NCBI GenBank assembly: GCA_023375675.1
Contig: JALQBC010000005.1
Span: 620,001-684,000, forward strand
Source: Cytospora piceicola
Lineage: Eukaryota > Ascomycota > Sordariomycetes > Diaporthales > Cytosporaceae
DNA: 64,000 nt
Direction: 5' to 3'
In this document: in pieces, positions 49,338 to 62,294 of the stretch
How positions within the stretch are numbered: position 1 is the first letter of the stretch
How the letters are laid out: each line of letters starts with the position of its first letter
The notes under the pieces: model-generated
Database searches by the model: none
What the model was told of the DNA's origin: nothing
Seen by the model: only the letters and a program-made list of their open reading frames with translations
Translations under genes and position numbers: made by a program

Positions 49338-52300
49338 ATGGCTTCTCGCAAGCCCAATTTTAACCCAAGGGACACTAAAACTTACAGTACCATCTCACCA
49401 GGAGCCTTCACTAGCTCTAATTCTACGTCCGACCGTCAACCCCCACGCTGCAAGAACCCCGAGTCCGTTCTTTGGTCCGTCGCAAGCCCCGAAGACCCTC
49501 AGGCGGCCTTCGTCTCCCATCGCCGTGAGAGCAATCCCTTCCGGGACTCACTCGCTTCCATCCCCGAAGACCCCTTCTTCCGCCGACATACGGGTGTGCG
49601 CGACTCCCCCCAGGCATACAGCACCACGGGCCTGGCGCCCCCTCGCCATGTGCCCGCGCCGCAACCCTGGCCGCCCCCTCGCAACTCTTCGCTGAAGGGA
49701 CCTACATCAGGGGTACGCTAGCTCTTGCAATCTGTCTATACGTCTATACCTAGGTAGTCTCTGGAAGATACTCCCAGGCAGTTGAAAGTGTACATGGCAT
49801 TACGAGCTAGACAATAACTGACAGACGCTTGTGGGACCAATAAAGGAGACAGCCCGTAACGGCAGAGCCACTTTCTCCTTCGTCAATATGGACACCATCA
49901 CTATCGCCGTCATAGGCGCCAATGGCGTGGGCAAATCAGCGTTCATACAGCGGGCGCTTAGGATGACCAGGACTCCCAATCAGGTCATCGTCACCTTCAA
50001 CTGGACCGAGTACGACGGCTCTCAGCATGTCGTGAATGTGTTCGAGGTGGACTTGGAGGCCTTCGACATGGACATGAGCGGGCCCATTCGCTGGCCGAAG
50101 CAGGCCAATGGCCAGATGGCACCCCCGGTCGACGGCGCCATGGTTCTGTACGATGTAATGAACAAGGACAGTATCAATCCGCTCTCCCAAACTCTTTGTG
50201 AGTCGACCCGCGATGTTCCCGTAGCGATTGAGGCCGAAGGCTAAACCTTAATGGTGTAGCATCCCTCGCCGCATCCAACTACCCCATGGTCCTCGTCGCG
50301 ACGAAATGCGACCATCCAGAGGACGTGAGGGAGCTCGACACGGCAAGCGTGGCCGCTGCGTATCCCGCTGTGGTGGCCAACTTCAGCATATCAGCCAACA
50401 CACCAAACACCACGCGGGAGTGCATGCAGGTTATATTGAGGGCAATCTTGGCCAGCCGAAAAGGTAAGCAACCCTGTCCAGCCGCCCGCATTCCAGGCTG
50501 CTTTTATTCGAGTGCTTTGCGGGCGTCAATCTCCTGAAGATCCCTGCCTATGGTTCATGGCTTCATGCCAAGCCCTCTTGTCTCGGCAATACTGACGCGC
50601 ACCTTCAGGCGAAAGGGCAGACGCGGCCAGCCAGCGTCGGCGGGCTGCTTCAGCTGCAAATATGGAACTGCTCATAGATTTTAGCAATAACGGCCGCCCT
50701 GAGTCGGAGCACAGCAAGCACAGTAGAGCAAGCTCGGATCTGTCAATGCTGAGGGGGTTTTCTGCAACTTCGAATGACAGGGACAGTATCTATCGAGGCC
50801 AGACTGGACGTTCGCCACGGGCGCCCTCAGGTTTCGGAACAGACGAGACGATGAACACCGCGACCGCGAACCAGTCACGGCAGTCAGGACGACTGGATCT
50901 TGGAGCGGATCCTTTCTATGTGGTCGACGAATCTGACGTCGACTCCTTCCACACCTCAACGGAAGACGTACCAATACTCCAGCGAGCCGAGGAGAACTTC
51001 GCGGATCGCCCGCCCAAGACGGTCGGCATCACATTCGATGAGCTTGTCGATAAACTCCTAGCGCCGAGGATGACGAGGGCAGACAACAACTTTGCCGACA
51101 TCTTCCTGTGCTTGTACCGGAAATTTGCTGCACCAGGGCAATTGTTTGCAGCCATCCTTGCCAGGCTGGAAAAGGCCAAAGATGACAAGTCGGACCACTA
51201 CCTCACCAAGAAAGCCACGCAGATGCGCATAATCGAGGTGGTGGCCAGGTGGGTATCTTTGTACCCCGGCGATTTTGCAAGACCAACGACGAAGAGGACT
51301 CTGGAACGCTTTGTTATCCACCTCGCGAGCGAGCCGGCCTTCATCGCAGCCGCGAGCCAGATGAGAGCACAACTGGAGACTTCTGTGACGGAGGACGACG
51401 ATACAGGATGGGCTGAGGCAGATGACCCACCAGAGGAAGTCAGCCTGACGGGCAGCCCGTCTCAGACCCAGGACCTGGAGGCATCGCTGCAGTCGTTGAA
51501 CGTAGATGACCAGATGCTGGCTGAGATACGACGGCCGTCGGCAGTGTCTGAACTGTCGCAACCTCCAGACTACGGCTCAGGCGAAACAAACCACCAGTAT
51601 CACACATACGAGGATTACGAGCGGGAAGCAGCGAGGATGGTGCCGCAGGCGAACCTACCCCTGAACAAATTCCGCTACCAGATATTCATGGAAATCAATG
51701 CGGATGAAATCGCCGAGGAGATCACGCGTATCGACTGGGTCATGTTCAGCAGCGTCCGGATCCGCGACTGGGTACGGCACGTCAGCCTCAAGGAGTCGGA
51801 GAAGGAGCGCTGCCGGTCGCTGAAGAACGCCAACCGGCTGATCTCGCACTTCAACCACGTCGCCAAGTGGGTGCAGAACATGATCCTGATCCGCGACAAG
51901 GCCAAACACCGCGCGCCGTGCCTGGAGAAGTTCATGAGCATCGCGCACAAGCTGCGCAAGCTCAACAACTACAACGGGCTGGGGGCGGTGGTGGCGGGCC
52001 TGCAGAACGCCAACATCGCGCGGCTGCACGCGACGCAGGGGCTGGTCAGCAAGGAGGTGTGGAAGCTGTACCAGAGCGCCGAGACGCTGATGCTGAGCAC
52101 CAAGAGCAACGGGGCGTACCGCATGGCGTGGGAGAACTCGCGGGGCCCGCGGATCCCGTACATGGCGCTGCACAGGAGGGACCTGACGGCGACCGAGGGC
52201 ATGAACAAGACGTTTGTGGGGCCCAACGGGGACCGCATCAATTGGCAGAAGTTCGAGATCCTGGGGGAGATCCTGCTGCCCATCATGAAGAGCCAGGGCG

Positions 52301-52564
52301 CGCCGTACCCGAACCTGAACAAGAAGCACGAGTCCAGCCGGGAGCTGATCCTGGACTGCCGGATGGAGCTGGATGACGATGTGAGTAGTAGTCCCGCCCG
52401 TGGTGTCCCTCCCTTGCCGTCCTCCACCATTCTCGAAAGTAAAGACTAACGCCGTGCCACAGAAACTCTACCAGCGAAGCAAGACGGTCGAGCCGACTGG
52501 AGCAGCGGGTGGTGGCGCCACCGATCTGAAGAAGAAGACCATGGGATTCCTGAGAGGAAGCTGA
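49338..52564 (+). CDS. Ras guanine-nucleotide exchange factor with N-terminal Ras-like domain
   Basis: Activator of small GTPases (Cdc25 homology). Five exons join in phase: 49338-49712, 49825-50197, 50260-50463, 50609-52380 and 52463-52564; 941 residues. The first ~125 residues are Pro/Ser-rich. A Ras-like domain follows: P-loop GANGVGKS at 156-163, later GAMVLYDVMNKDSI and VLVATKCDH, but no DxxG switch II (the strand reads FEVDLEAFD). A linker leads to the RasGEF N-terminal motif (ITFDELVDKLLAPR, residues ~453 on) and the catalytic domain from about residue 666: NADEIAEEITRIDW, RCRSLKNANRLISHFNHVAKWV, RKLNNYNGLGAVVAGLQNANI, PYMALHRRDLTATEGMNKTF, INWQKFEILGEIL. An in-frame GTG just upstream of 49338 is not the start. 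The likely substrate is fungal Ras or Rap/Rsr1; which one cannot be told. Confidence 0.93.
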
Positions 52565-53217
52565 GGGACAGACGTTGTGTGTGGTGGGGAACATATCACT
52601 GATGGGAGAATGTTGGAAGGGTTTACTTCATACGGGCTGGCACTGGCGTCTTGCACATTATATTCGGTCTTGTACATAGAGATATCATGGGTAGCCGAAT
52701 CATTGGTCCTGGCGATATTTTCCTGTTTTCTCAACGAGACTGTGCCTAGGACACCTTCTCCAGATAGATAAGTCGTGGGGACCTCACAGCCACCGGCACC
52801 CACCAACTACGTAAACCGGCAAGTCAGTGGAGAAGGGGATTGATTCGCAGAACCGGAACTCTGCCTCTGATTTTGTCAACCGGCTAGTGCCGCCGTAGCG
52901 GCGCTCGTGGTGGCACACCAGAGTCCAGACTGCCCGACTGCTTCGAGGGACGATGAGAAGTTTATACACAGTAGTAGTGTACCTCGTGCCGCTTGTGTTA
53001 ACCTGGGGGGAAACGTAGGACTGCATTAGAACCCGAGTGATTGGCGCTTAGGGGAGAAGTTGTGGTTGGGGAAGTTCCCGGGTCACGCTACTGCATCGTC
53101 TACTGCAATACAGTTCACACTACTGTGTAGTGTAGTTCGGGTTTCTAGTGTGCCTACTGTAGGCACATAGTACCTAGGTATTCACTGGCAGACCTTACTG
53201 TGGTAAGTACCTAGGTA

Positions 53218-53247
53218 CCCTGACAGCCTGACAGCCTGACAGCCTGA
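53218..53247. repeat. CCTGACAG octamer tandem repeat
   Basis: Three full copies and a partial one, directly after an exact TACCTAGGTA copy. The same octamer recurs singly near 53703. Confidence 0.85.
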
Positions 53248-53527
53248 GTATGAAAATATGCTAGCCATCACTGTGATCAGTAAGCTGCGAGCCGTAGACT
53301 CCGAACCCCGCCCCTTTCCTCCTTCTCCCCCCGCCATCGTCTCCTGGGTAGTTAGTATGATTTTTTTTTTTCTGAGAGCGGGGAACACAACTAATTACTT
53401 ATACTACTATTACTATTACTACCAACACCCACCAACTTCTTTCAAGATGGCCGGGACACTACGGAACAACACGGAACCGAACGGGTGAAGGCGAACCAGG
53501 CGAACCTGTTCCATGTCTTGCGCGTAC

Positions 53528-53574
53528 AGTCTACCAGTCTACCAGTCTGCCAGTCAGTCAGTCAGTCTGCCAGT
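53528..53574. repeat. CAGTCTAC/CAGTCTGC/CAGT tandem tract
   Basis: Nested short-period repeat mixing 8-bp (CAGTCTAC) and 4-bp (CAGT) units. Non-coding. Confidence 0.8.
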
Positions 53575-55228
53575 GTCGAGATTAACACCTCCACTGGGCC
53601 GACTCCGCCGTGGGGCCCAGCCTTTTGGAAAAAGGTTTGGGCACTGTTTTTTTTCCTCTTCCTAAGTCCTGTAGCACCAAAACACCTGCCAATACGGCAC
53701 CAGCCTGACAGCCTGACCAGCTGACCGCCCCATGGGGATTTGCGTGGGTGGAGTGTGCTACGGGTACTCATAACGTCAGTGGGCGCCGAAATATATGTAC
53801 AGAATACTGCGTAGTGTGATTTTTCTCTCTCACCACGGCCGGACGCGTGAGGAGCGGTGTCTCCAGGTCTTCCCCAGTTTTTATTTCAAAAGACTGTACA
53901 TACAATATACAGCACAGTACATTATTTGTATTTTACGGTACGACCGACTCTGCACAGTAGCATGTATACGGTGATGAAGACTGCGTACCACAGTAAGCGT
54001 GTGTATGTATGTGTGTATTCTCTTACCTGGAGCACCAGATCCTGTTCTTTCTAGTCGAGCATGAGGTCAATATGTGTGTGTGGTTTTAAATCTTTTAAAT
54101 CGGACCATCTACACAAGCAAGACAGACAGTCGGGTTCTTGGGTGCGCCCGCCTATCCCCCCCTCTCTCTCTCCCTCTCTTTCTCAATCTCCTCCCAGGGA
54201 GACCATGCCGGGCCACGCGAGCAGGAAGAAGTCCAGGCCGAGAACCTAGACGCATGTGAGGTGCCACTGGTAATAATAACAACAAGGGAACTGGGCTAGG
54301 GCCGTTTTGATACTAGACTGCTAGGTAGCCCTGGTAGCCGTTGTGCTCGGCCACTCCAGGGATCCCCTTCACCCTTCAGGGGGGGACCCCTTCCGAAGAC
54401 CCTTCAGTTGCAGGCCAATGGGTCGCAGAAGCCTCCAGACCCAAAGGGAAGAAAAGAATGGATGAAGAAAGAAAAAAGGAAAGGCGTGGGAGCCTCTCAC
54501 AATGCATGGTATTCTCGGTCCTATGTACCTGGGTACTGTACATAGTAGTGAAATAGTAGTGTAACATCGTTGGGATCCTCCCAAGCGGACAGGATCTGCC
54601 CCCTTGCCTCGCGATACTGTACGGATCTATGTACAATGACGGGAATCATTCGCCCACAAACTGGGGTTGGTTGACTAGTTTAGGCCCAAATTTTGGGTAA
54701 GACTCCTCTTTTTTGACTCCTCTTCCTTCTGGCTGACTGGGGGCCTGCAGGCTTGTTGGGTCCGTCCGGGACAGGGAACCTTTCATGAGGTCACCGGACC
54801 ACACGTTTGCGGACGGGGACGCGGACGGGGACGGCAGGCATCTCATGACTTTTTTACTAAGTACAGTACGGTGGACGGTCATAGCCGAACGCACCGCACA
54901 CCCCTGGCCTTTTTCTCTTCCCTCTCTCACCACTCTCACACACATAAAGTATACATATGAACCACACCCTGTGGAATGTCTGTTCCCACGTTGTGGGTTT
55001 GCATAGAGATCTCAGAACTTAATGCGTCTTTTTGCTTATGCGCCTTGTCGAACACGTCGGTGAAGCACACACATCATCACCCATTAAATCACCCATAATT
55101 CAGATTCAGCAATCCTGTCAACCTTGCCCCCAGTGACACTAGGAACCTCCCAACACCCATAACCCCGCAACATGATTTATATCACCGCGAGACCAGCAGC
55201 AATAGAAACGATAAAAAACCAGGACCAA

Positions 55229-55948
55229 ATGGCTACCCCCGACTCTACACCTATCGACCCGGATGACCTGGCCCGTCGCCTGCAAAATGTCCTTGCCGAG
55301 CAGCACCTCCAGGAGTTGCAGCTCAGCAAGAGACTGCAGGGCCAGGACATCGACATATTTAAACTTGGGAGGAAATTAAACCTCCGGCATTGGAAGAGTG
55401 CGCCCCCAAACAAGGAGAGCCAGTCGCAACAAAGCCACACCCCTTCGAAAGGAGAGCAGCACAAGTCCGTAAGGAGGGTATTCCGAACAAGGTCTGCCTA
55501 CTCGGCGAGGCAGAGCGACTCGGAGTGCGCCTCCAATTCCGGATCCACCCCTAAAAACGACTACAAGAATGTTGAGCACGCGGCCTCCTCCAGGCAATCG
55601 CAGGGCCAGCGAGAAATAACACAGAAGCACGACCCCCAAGAAGCAGACCGCGGCACCTCGGTCATGGAGCTGGAGAGCGTCGACGAGAACGGAGGCGGGC
55701 GTGCTGGGGACCCCGAAAAGAATTATTCCACAGAATGGAACCGGACGGACACGAGCGACTCAAAACCACGGGGGCTGCAGCTACTGAAACGAATGGGCTC
55801 CATATCCGCCCTAAAAGCAAAACTCGGCGGCGAGACGAGGGAGTACCACGACGAGAAGGCGGCCGGTCGGACACAATTCGGCTCGATACCAGAGGAGGGC
55901 CCAGCAGTGCAGAGGAAGCACAATGTTTTCTTGAAACTCCGGCGTTAG
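55229..55948 (+). CDS. Hypothetical charged, low-complexity protein
   Basis: 239 residues from the ATG at 55229 (MATPDSTPIDPDDLARRLQN, start context CAAATGG); an in-frame ATG at 55172 would add 19 residues. No signal peptide or membrane helix. The N-terminal part is helical (DLARRLQNVLAEQHLQELQL then KRLQGQDIDIF), the middle is Ser/Gln/Lys-rich, and the end has a short basic helix (LLKRMGSISALKAKLGG). I recognise no domain. The single uninterrupted frame of 258 codons in a region of average composition suggests a real but lineage-restricted gene. It could be a spurious ORF; there is no antisense alternative. Confidence 0.5.
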   Translation: MATPDSTPIDPDDLARRLQNVLAEQHLQELQLSKRLQGQDIDIFKLGRKLNLRHWKSAPPNKESQSQQSHTPSKGEQHKSVRRVFRTRSAYSARQSDSECASNSGSTPKNDYKNVEHAASSRQSQGQREITQKHDPQEADRGTSVMELESVDENGGGRAGDPEKNYSTEWNRTDTSDSKPRGLQLLKRMGSISALKAKLGGETREYHDEKAAGRTQFGSIPEEGPAVQRKHNVFLKLRR

Positions 55949-56247
55949 CTGGCTGAATTATGACAAAAACAAGGGGTCGGATGAGATACCCAAATGTACC
56001 TACACGAATAAATCCACAATCGCATCTAAATGCGCTCGCAGAATGGTTTGTCCAAGCAGCAGGAAGAACACACACTTCTCAGCTGGTCTTGTGCTGAGAG
56101 TGTACCCATCGTCTCATGTGTTCCTCGTCTTCCTTAGCCTCACTGTATCACCGTTCGCAGCCCGGCGGATCAATGACATGCTGGTAGTAGGGAGCGTCCA
56201 GGCCGTCCTGATGCCCTTGAGTAAACAGTGACATCCTCTCGTCACGT
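55949..56247. other. Convergent intergenic region
   Basis: 299 bp of 3' flank between the hypothetical gene and the HIT zinc-finger gene. Nothing else seen. Confidence 0.45.
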
Positions 56248-57070
56248 TCAGCTCCACTTCGCCTCCGCCTCAATCAGCTTCTCGATGAGTTTGACATCCT
56301 CCTGCGTGACCTGCTGCCTCACGATGTCGGTGACGTTGGCCGTGGCCTCCTCCCTGGACAGCAGGTGCAACACGAGCTCGCAGTACTCCCGCACCGCGTC
56401 GCCGTCCTCGCCCGGGTTCGTCCTCGCCTTGCGGAGCGCCTCCTTGCCGTTGCGCAGGCCCGTGTCGTGCGTCCACCGGGGCTTCTTGCCCTGGTACCCC
56501 GGCGCCTGCTGCAGGTTCCACGGGAGGCCGCCGCGGCCGGGCTCCTCCTCCCTCGGCGGCAGCGTCGCCGAGTGTATGCTCTCGAGCCGGGCCGGGAGGC
56601 CGGGGTACCGCCTGAAGAGCTGGGCGAGCTCGGGGGAGTCGTCGAGGACGCTGAACGGGTGGGCCTTCCGTTTCGCGGGCGCGTTGCCCTCCGGCTCGGC
56701 GGGCCTGGGCGCGGGTGCGGGCTTGGGGTCGTCGGGGGGGTGGTTCTCCTTGTGTGGTCGGAAGCAGGCGACGGAACAGCTTGGCCCAGTCAGTAAACCG
56801 CTGTCCCTGCGGGGGTGTCTTGGGGCCGTCCACTTACTATGGCAGCGCGCAGCGGGGGCATTTGTACTTTGCCTCTGCCTGCTCACATATTCCGCAGAGC
56901 TTCGGCTTCGGCCTCGTCGCCTGTGGCACCTCCTCTGTTGCCTCTGCCGTGCTCTCGGGTTCAGCTTCTGCGGGTGGCGCAGCTGCTGCCTCGTGCCTGT
57001 CGGTGGTTGGTTCAGGGCCGGCGGCGTTGTTGGCTACAGCCTGGAGTGTCTCTTGGGCGTCCGCAGACAT
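56248..57070 (-). CDS. HIT-type zinc-finger protein
   Basis: Two exons, 57070-56838 and 56779-56248, join inside the zinc finger (CALPY-CSVAC) across a 58-bp intron with acceptor AAG; 254 residues. The zf-HIT module is complete: C59, C62, C71, C74, C79, C83, with His87 and His91 following (LCGICEQAEAKYKCPRCALP then YCSVACFRPHKENH). An Ala/Glu/Pro-rich N-tail precedes it. The rest contains FSVLDDSPELAQLFRRYPGL and a C-terminal helix DVKLIEKLIEAEAKWS. By architecture it is closest to the ZNHIT3/Hit1 group, which assists box C/D snoRNP assembly, but other HIT proteins (Bcd1, Vps71) share the finger. It is divergent from NFU1. Unspliced reading gives two unrelated-looking ORFs. Confidence 0.85.
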
Positions 57071-57472
57071 GATGGTGATTGCAGATCGCAGATTGCGGGC
57101 AGGAATGTTGACATGCAGGTTTATTTTTGCCTTGGAGAGCGGTGTCCTTCAGCTCTTCTCAAATCATCATCCAGTGAAATCCAGAAGAGCATGAAATTTT
57201 AGCAGGGATCCCCCACATTTCGAATTTCGGAATCTGGGGAAAGGCGTTCGGGCGACAAGGACTGTGGGCCCGGTCCAGGATATGACGCAAAGTGCCGGCC
57301 GAACGGTTCTTTTCCGTTTTGTCAGCAGGAAAAGAGGCGATGCGCAGAACTTGGACAAGGTTGAATACTCATGGCAATATTAAACCCCGCCTCAACCCTC
57401 CCTTTCTGCTGACTTCCTGACTCCTTTCCATACAACCTCTCCTATGAAATCAGACTCATAACAACTGCAAAC
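57071..57472. promoter_or_regulatory. Divergent promoter between the HIT zinc-finger gene and NFU1
   Basis: 402 bp shared by two housekeeping genes. No coding-like ORF; a CT-rich leader precedes the NFU1 start. Confidence 0.55.
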
Positions 57473-58498
57473 ATGTTCGGACGCACAGCAACCAGATCAA
57501 CGCAGAGGGTACTGACCGGGGCGCGGTCGTCACAGGCCTTCCCCGGCCCAAGTCTCGGACGGGTTGCCCGGAGGCAACTTCACAGCCTCGGCTCTACACA
57601 TCCGCCCTTCGCCGCAGCCTCGCGGCCAACTCTGCAGACGACACGGTCACCCCTCCCCGGCGTAGCGGCTGCCATCGGCCGGCGCACGATATTCATCCAG
57701 ACGGAACCGACACCAAACGTCGACGCCCTCAAGTTCCTGCCGAACCAACGCATCCTGCCCGAGGAGCTCTCCGCCCCCTTTATCGAGTACCTCAACCCGC
57801 GCAGCACCATCGCGCCCCCCTACCCATCACCGCTCGCGGCCCAGCTCATGAACGCCGACGGCGTCAAGGCCGTGTTCTACGGCGCCGACTTCATCACCGT
57901 CACCAAGGACGCGGAGGCCAACTGGGCGCACATCAAGCCCGAGATCTTCGCCCTGATCACGGAGGCCATCACCTCCGGGCAGAAGATCGTGACCGTCGCC
58001 GAGAAGAAGGAGGGCGCGGCCGGCGAGGACGGCCAGCAGGGCCCGCCGGCGGAGCTGGACAGCCTCGCCTACGACGAGAACGACGACGAGGTCGTGGGCA
58101 TGATCAAGGAGCTGCTGGAGACGAGGATCCGGCCCGCCATCCAGGAGGACGGCGGTGATATCGAGTTCCGGGGCTTCGAGGGCGGCAACGTGCTCTTGAA
58201 GCTGCGCGGCGCGTGCCGGACGTGTGACTCGAGCACGGTCACGCTCAAGAACGGGATCGAGGGCATGTTGATGCACTATGTGAGTCACCCAGCCACCCTG
58301 TAACTGCTGTACACCCGAACGGGCTGCTGACTGTTTGCCATCTAGGTCGAAGAGGTCAAGGGTGTCGTCCAAGTCATGGATGAGGAGGAAGAGATCGCGC
58401 TGCAGGAGTTCGCCAAGTTCGAGGAGAAGCTCAGGCAGCAAAAGGGGGCAGTACCCCCGACCTCACCAGGCGCGGGGTCTATCGATACTGTTGCTTGA
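57473..58498 (+). CDS. NFU1: Mitochondrial Fe-S cluster scaffold NFU1
   Basis: Matrix protein that delivers [4Fe-4S] clusters to lipoate synthase and respiratory enzymes. Two exons, 57473-58279 and 58346-58498, join in phase 0 (LMHY-VEEVKGV); 319 residues. An Arg/Ser-rich mitochondrial presequence spans the first ~70 residues. The Nfu N-terminal domain follows (FIQTEPTPNVDALKFLPNQ, GVKAVFYGADFITVTK), then the NifU-like C-terminal domain with the cluster-ligating pair C248/C251 in GACRTCDSSTVTLKNGIEGM. The C-terminus after the intron (EEEEIALQEFAKFEEKL, then a Pro/Gly tail) is family-like. If the intron is ignored the ORF ends early with VSHPATL, a false C-terminus. Confidence 0.97.
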
Positions 58499-59247
58499 GC
58501 TTCGTCCTTACAAAAGACTTATCTGCCTGCCCCCAGCTTTTGGACCTTACCATGTCACTATAGAAACACAAACCTGGGCCTGTCGGCACAGTGCTTGAAG
58601 CAAATGAGATACCAATTTGACTTTCAAAACCCCAGTGCAAACCTTCTCCTATCATACAAGTGACTTTGCAAAAATATCAAGTAAAGTGATCCCCACATAC
58701 AGAATATGGCAAGCAATCTCGAAACCAGTCTGTGTATGGTCGAGTGAGCCTCGGTTAGTAATGGCGCCATGTGACCATAGCAACGAAAAGGAGTAGCCGG
58801 ACCACGGAGCAGAAGGCTACCGCTAGGCAGGAATAGATCTTCCAGTCTGGCACAAGTCTTGTGTGTCCAAGCCTGTAAAGAATATTCGACTGAGACAGTC
58901 AGTATGCAGAGTCACCTTTCGCTAAATTCCGACCGTTGTTGTCCCACTGCAGTTGCAACATCAACGAAGCGTCTTCCCGCCGCCCGTGTCTCAAACGTGA
59001 TTGCCAGCCACATCAACATCTATGGCGACCATATGCGGTGATTGAGGTGGCTGGACACTGTATCTCTGGAAGATGCGCGCGTGTGTAGCTGTTGTAGCAT
59101 CTTGTTCTCCCGTGTTGACAAGTGTCTCCGTATGCATTGAAACCGAAGCTGGACTGCCGCCCTAGAGACACACCTACACGGCAAGAGAGTGCAGCATCGA
59201 AGCTCAAGGTACTTGCAGCCGAACCACAAGATCAGCCCCTCAGACAC

Positions 59248-59251
<4 letters not shown>

Positions 59252-59281
<30 letters not shown>
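59252..59281. repeat. (CA)n dinucleotide microsatellite
   Basis: About 14 uninterrupted CA units, preceded by an ACACACACG variant. Immediately followed by an exact TACCTAGGTA copy. Confidence 0.9.
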
Positions 59282-59286
<5 letters not shown>

Positions 59287-61956
59287 CTAGGTAGGTCCCG
59301 TGAGTATTGCTTCAGGGATTCACGGATCCAACCACAGACGCCGGAGGCTGACCGTCGATTGCAAGGCCCAGCCCGGCATGTCTGTGCAACAATTCCGGGG
59401 GGAGGGGGGTTGAAATCTTGGGAGCTGCCACTGCCATGCCCGGGCGGGCTGGCGGGACGGGCTAGTTCGATGCGCCGTTCCATAATCCTGCAGTCTTGGT
59501 AACATGTCTATCAATGTTTGACGGCGCTCTGCAAGCCGAGAGAGCCACAGGGCTCAAGCTCATGCATAGATATGAACGAGATGCGGAGGGCCACTGTGGA
59601 TGAGCCGTGCTATAAATGTAGTAGTCGTCGTCGTCGTCGAGGAAGACCGCTATGACGAGAAAGTGGCCTCTTGTCTGCAAGGACAACATTACTTTTGCCT
59701 TTGGATACACAGCTTGGTCTTGCTGCAGAGGTCCGCCTGATGCCAAAAGCGGTATGCCATGAGCGGTCAGCGCGAAGGTGCAATGTATCGGCCGTGAAGA
59801 AGCATCGATGGCATCGTGGTTTTGAGAACCTTCAGCTGGCTGGCTGGCTGGCTGGGCAGGGTCCTTTACCCCTCGTGTCGACTGGCTGCTCAACAATTCT
59901 TGCCATTGTGCTGGGAACCCTAGATATTACCCATCGTTTGCTTTTCTGATGTTTTGATACAAGCACGTAATGCTGCCGTCGATGATGGTCGCTCTCAGAG
60001 TTGCATTCACCCCTCGACGATGCCGTAGTCAACTATAAGATATGTCAATGACTTTCCCTGCGGCCAAGCGGTTCCGGACAACCCAGCTGATTGGGTTATA
60101 TCCCCCATCGACTGCTACAGTGCGTCCAGACCGGTTCCCTAACAAGGAGCGACACGCAACTGTATCCTACATCAAGTACGTAATGGTTCAAGCCAGAACA
60201 TGTCGATCCTTTACTGGACAAGGTGAAGCGCATTACAGAGGATGCAAGAGGCTCTGGAGACTGGTGGTCTAGGCAAGCGGACGCCATCTCGATTCGCCTC
60301 GTGCTTGTTGAGATGGTGGGCAGGATCGCCTGGCGTTTGGATGGTCTCCGAAGAGGATGGTCACAACGAGCGATGATCGCCACGGCGGGCTTCGCTGGGG
60401 AAACCGTCGTCTGTACTGTTACGTACTCTTCTCTTGGAAGCTCCTGCTCATGCCGCATATATCAGCCCTTCTTTGGAAGGGGGAGAGGGGGGTTGGTTTC
60501 CTGCGCGTGGCTTAGCTTTCTCATGGTTGCTGCCCATCTCGATCGACCTGGCTACATATAGCACCATACGATCGATGCCAGGCGATGCTAAGGAATAAAG
60601 GAGGGGCACGCGACAAGGGTCTTTGTGTGGGGTAGCCGTATTCCCCTCTATTGGCCGGGTGTAAATGCAGGGAGCTGGGGAGGACGAGACATTCCCGAGT
60701 ACCAAGGCAGTCAAGGCACCCGCAAAAGCTCCACCGCGGGCCAGGATGTACCTAGGCTGGGGCATCCTTGAGGGGCTTCCCGCAAGTACGTACTGAAGTA
60801 CCCAGGTACTTTTGTACTCAGGTACCCCAGCCCGGGAGGGAGCGTCCTCGGATGACATTCGTCAGTGGGCCATCACGAGATGCAGCAGAAGGCTTGATGG
60901 AGAAAGAAGAGCAGAACCTGGGGCAGCCGAAAGGAACAATGGACTGATGACCGGTGGAGAGATTTGCAGAAGCACCTGCAGCTTCCTGACCAGCCACTAA
61001 TGCAATGCTCCGAGGGCAGAACAGACCGAGTGGAGGGCCACAGGCAGGAAGGCGACGGGCAGAGCAGGAGGATATATGTTGTTGCAACGATGCGATGCAA
61101 TGCAATGCACCATCGCGCCTGGAGTGGTGCCCTGATTCCAACTAAAAGGTGCAATGGGCATGGTTATTACAGTTTTGGTTTGGTTATAAGATACTACTGT
61201 ACCCGGACTCTTGAGTATGTATGTATGTAGGTATATATAAAGTGTGCCATACAACCAACCATTTCGTTCCCAGGTAATGAATTACGCATACACAGACAGT
61301 AGTCGGAGAGATTGATGCCGGGCAGATGAGATGGGCTGCTGTCGAAATGAGCAGATCTTCCACCATACCATACCGTACGTAGCTACCTAAGTAGGTACCA
61401 AGGTAGTCTGGTGCCTCCCGCCGGCACCGAGTTGCTGTCCGTCCATTTCAGGGGTTCGCAAGGTTGAAACCGGTGGATGTCATGCAGTCAGTCTCCGTTG
61501 CCGTGCCCAGCCGTGCCAGCCTCACAGCTAGGTATCTACCTAGGGTACATAGGTAGTCTACACACTACTACCTAGGTACTGTAACAATGATTCCTCTCCA
61601 AAAGCCAGTGTCTGCTAATTACCAAGGTAGGTAGTTTATGAGCTCCCTGGCACTTAACTACAAGGTAGCTTGTTCTGTTTAGGAGAAAGGGGAATGATAT
61701 CCCCCGAACCCCTGACCCCATCTCAATCCCAACCCTCAATCCCGTCCGTCCCTCTTTTCCCTGCTACTTCCTCCGCCACACAGCAGTTGTATCCGTGTGG
61801 CATTCGGAGAGAGGCTAGGTTTGTGGCTCCTTGTGCCAGAGGTACACTGCAGTTGTTGTCTTGGTTTCCTTCAACGTCCAAGACCTTATCAATATTGAAT
61901 ACATATAGGTTCCTGTGTGGGGAGAATAAGTAAGTCATCAGGGAGCACAGAGCCTT

Positions 61957-61999
61957 GAGGAGGAAGAAGAGGAAGAAGGAGAAGAAGAAGAAGAAGAAG
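61957..61999. repeat. (GAA)n/(GGA)n trinucleotide tract
   Basis: Imperfect purine triplet repeat of about 14 units in non-coding DNA. Confidence 0.85.
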
Positions 62000-62294
62000 C
62001 GCACGGCTACACAGTAAACAGCAACAACAAGTCCGTCCACAGATCAGATTGATCCATTCAGCATAGCAAAAAGCATTGACCATTTGACGCCAGTTTGGAC
62101 ACTCGAGGGGCACGCGCCAGCCCTCTCCACACAGGCACCCCTGCTGACCAGTCAGCGCTCAGCTCGCAACGGCTAGGCCCCTCACCAAACCCAGGTGCCC
62201 CGCTCACTTCTGCAAAGCACCTGAGCACTGGCCTGGCCCGGCCTTTAGCTGTCTCGTCTTGTTGCCTTTCCAAGGTGGCTCTCCAAGGGACCTC

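Larger units (their letters stand above)
52565..55228. other. 2.7-kb gene-poor region rich in short repeats
   Basis: No supportable gene on either strand. Two exact TACCTAGGTA copies (53171, 53208), two tandem repeats (listed), a 9-base T run at 53362 and ACT-rich stretch near 53400, CT-rich blocks near 54150-54195, and a GGACGCGGACGGGGACGG array near 54817. Probably promoter and unique non-coding DNA. Confidence 0.55.
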
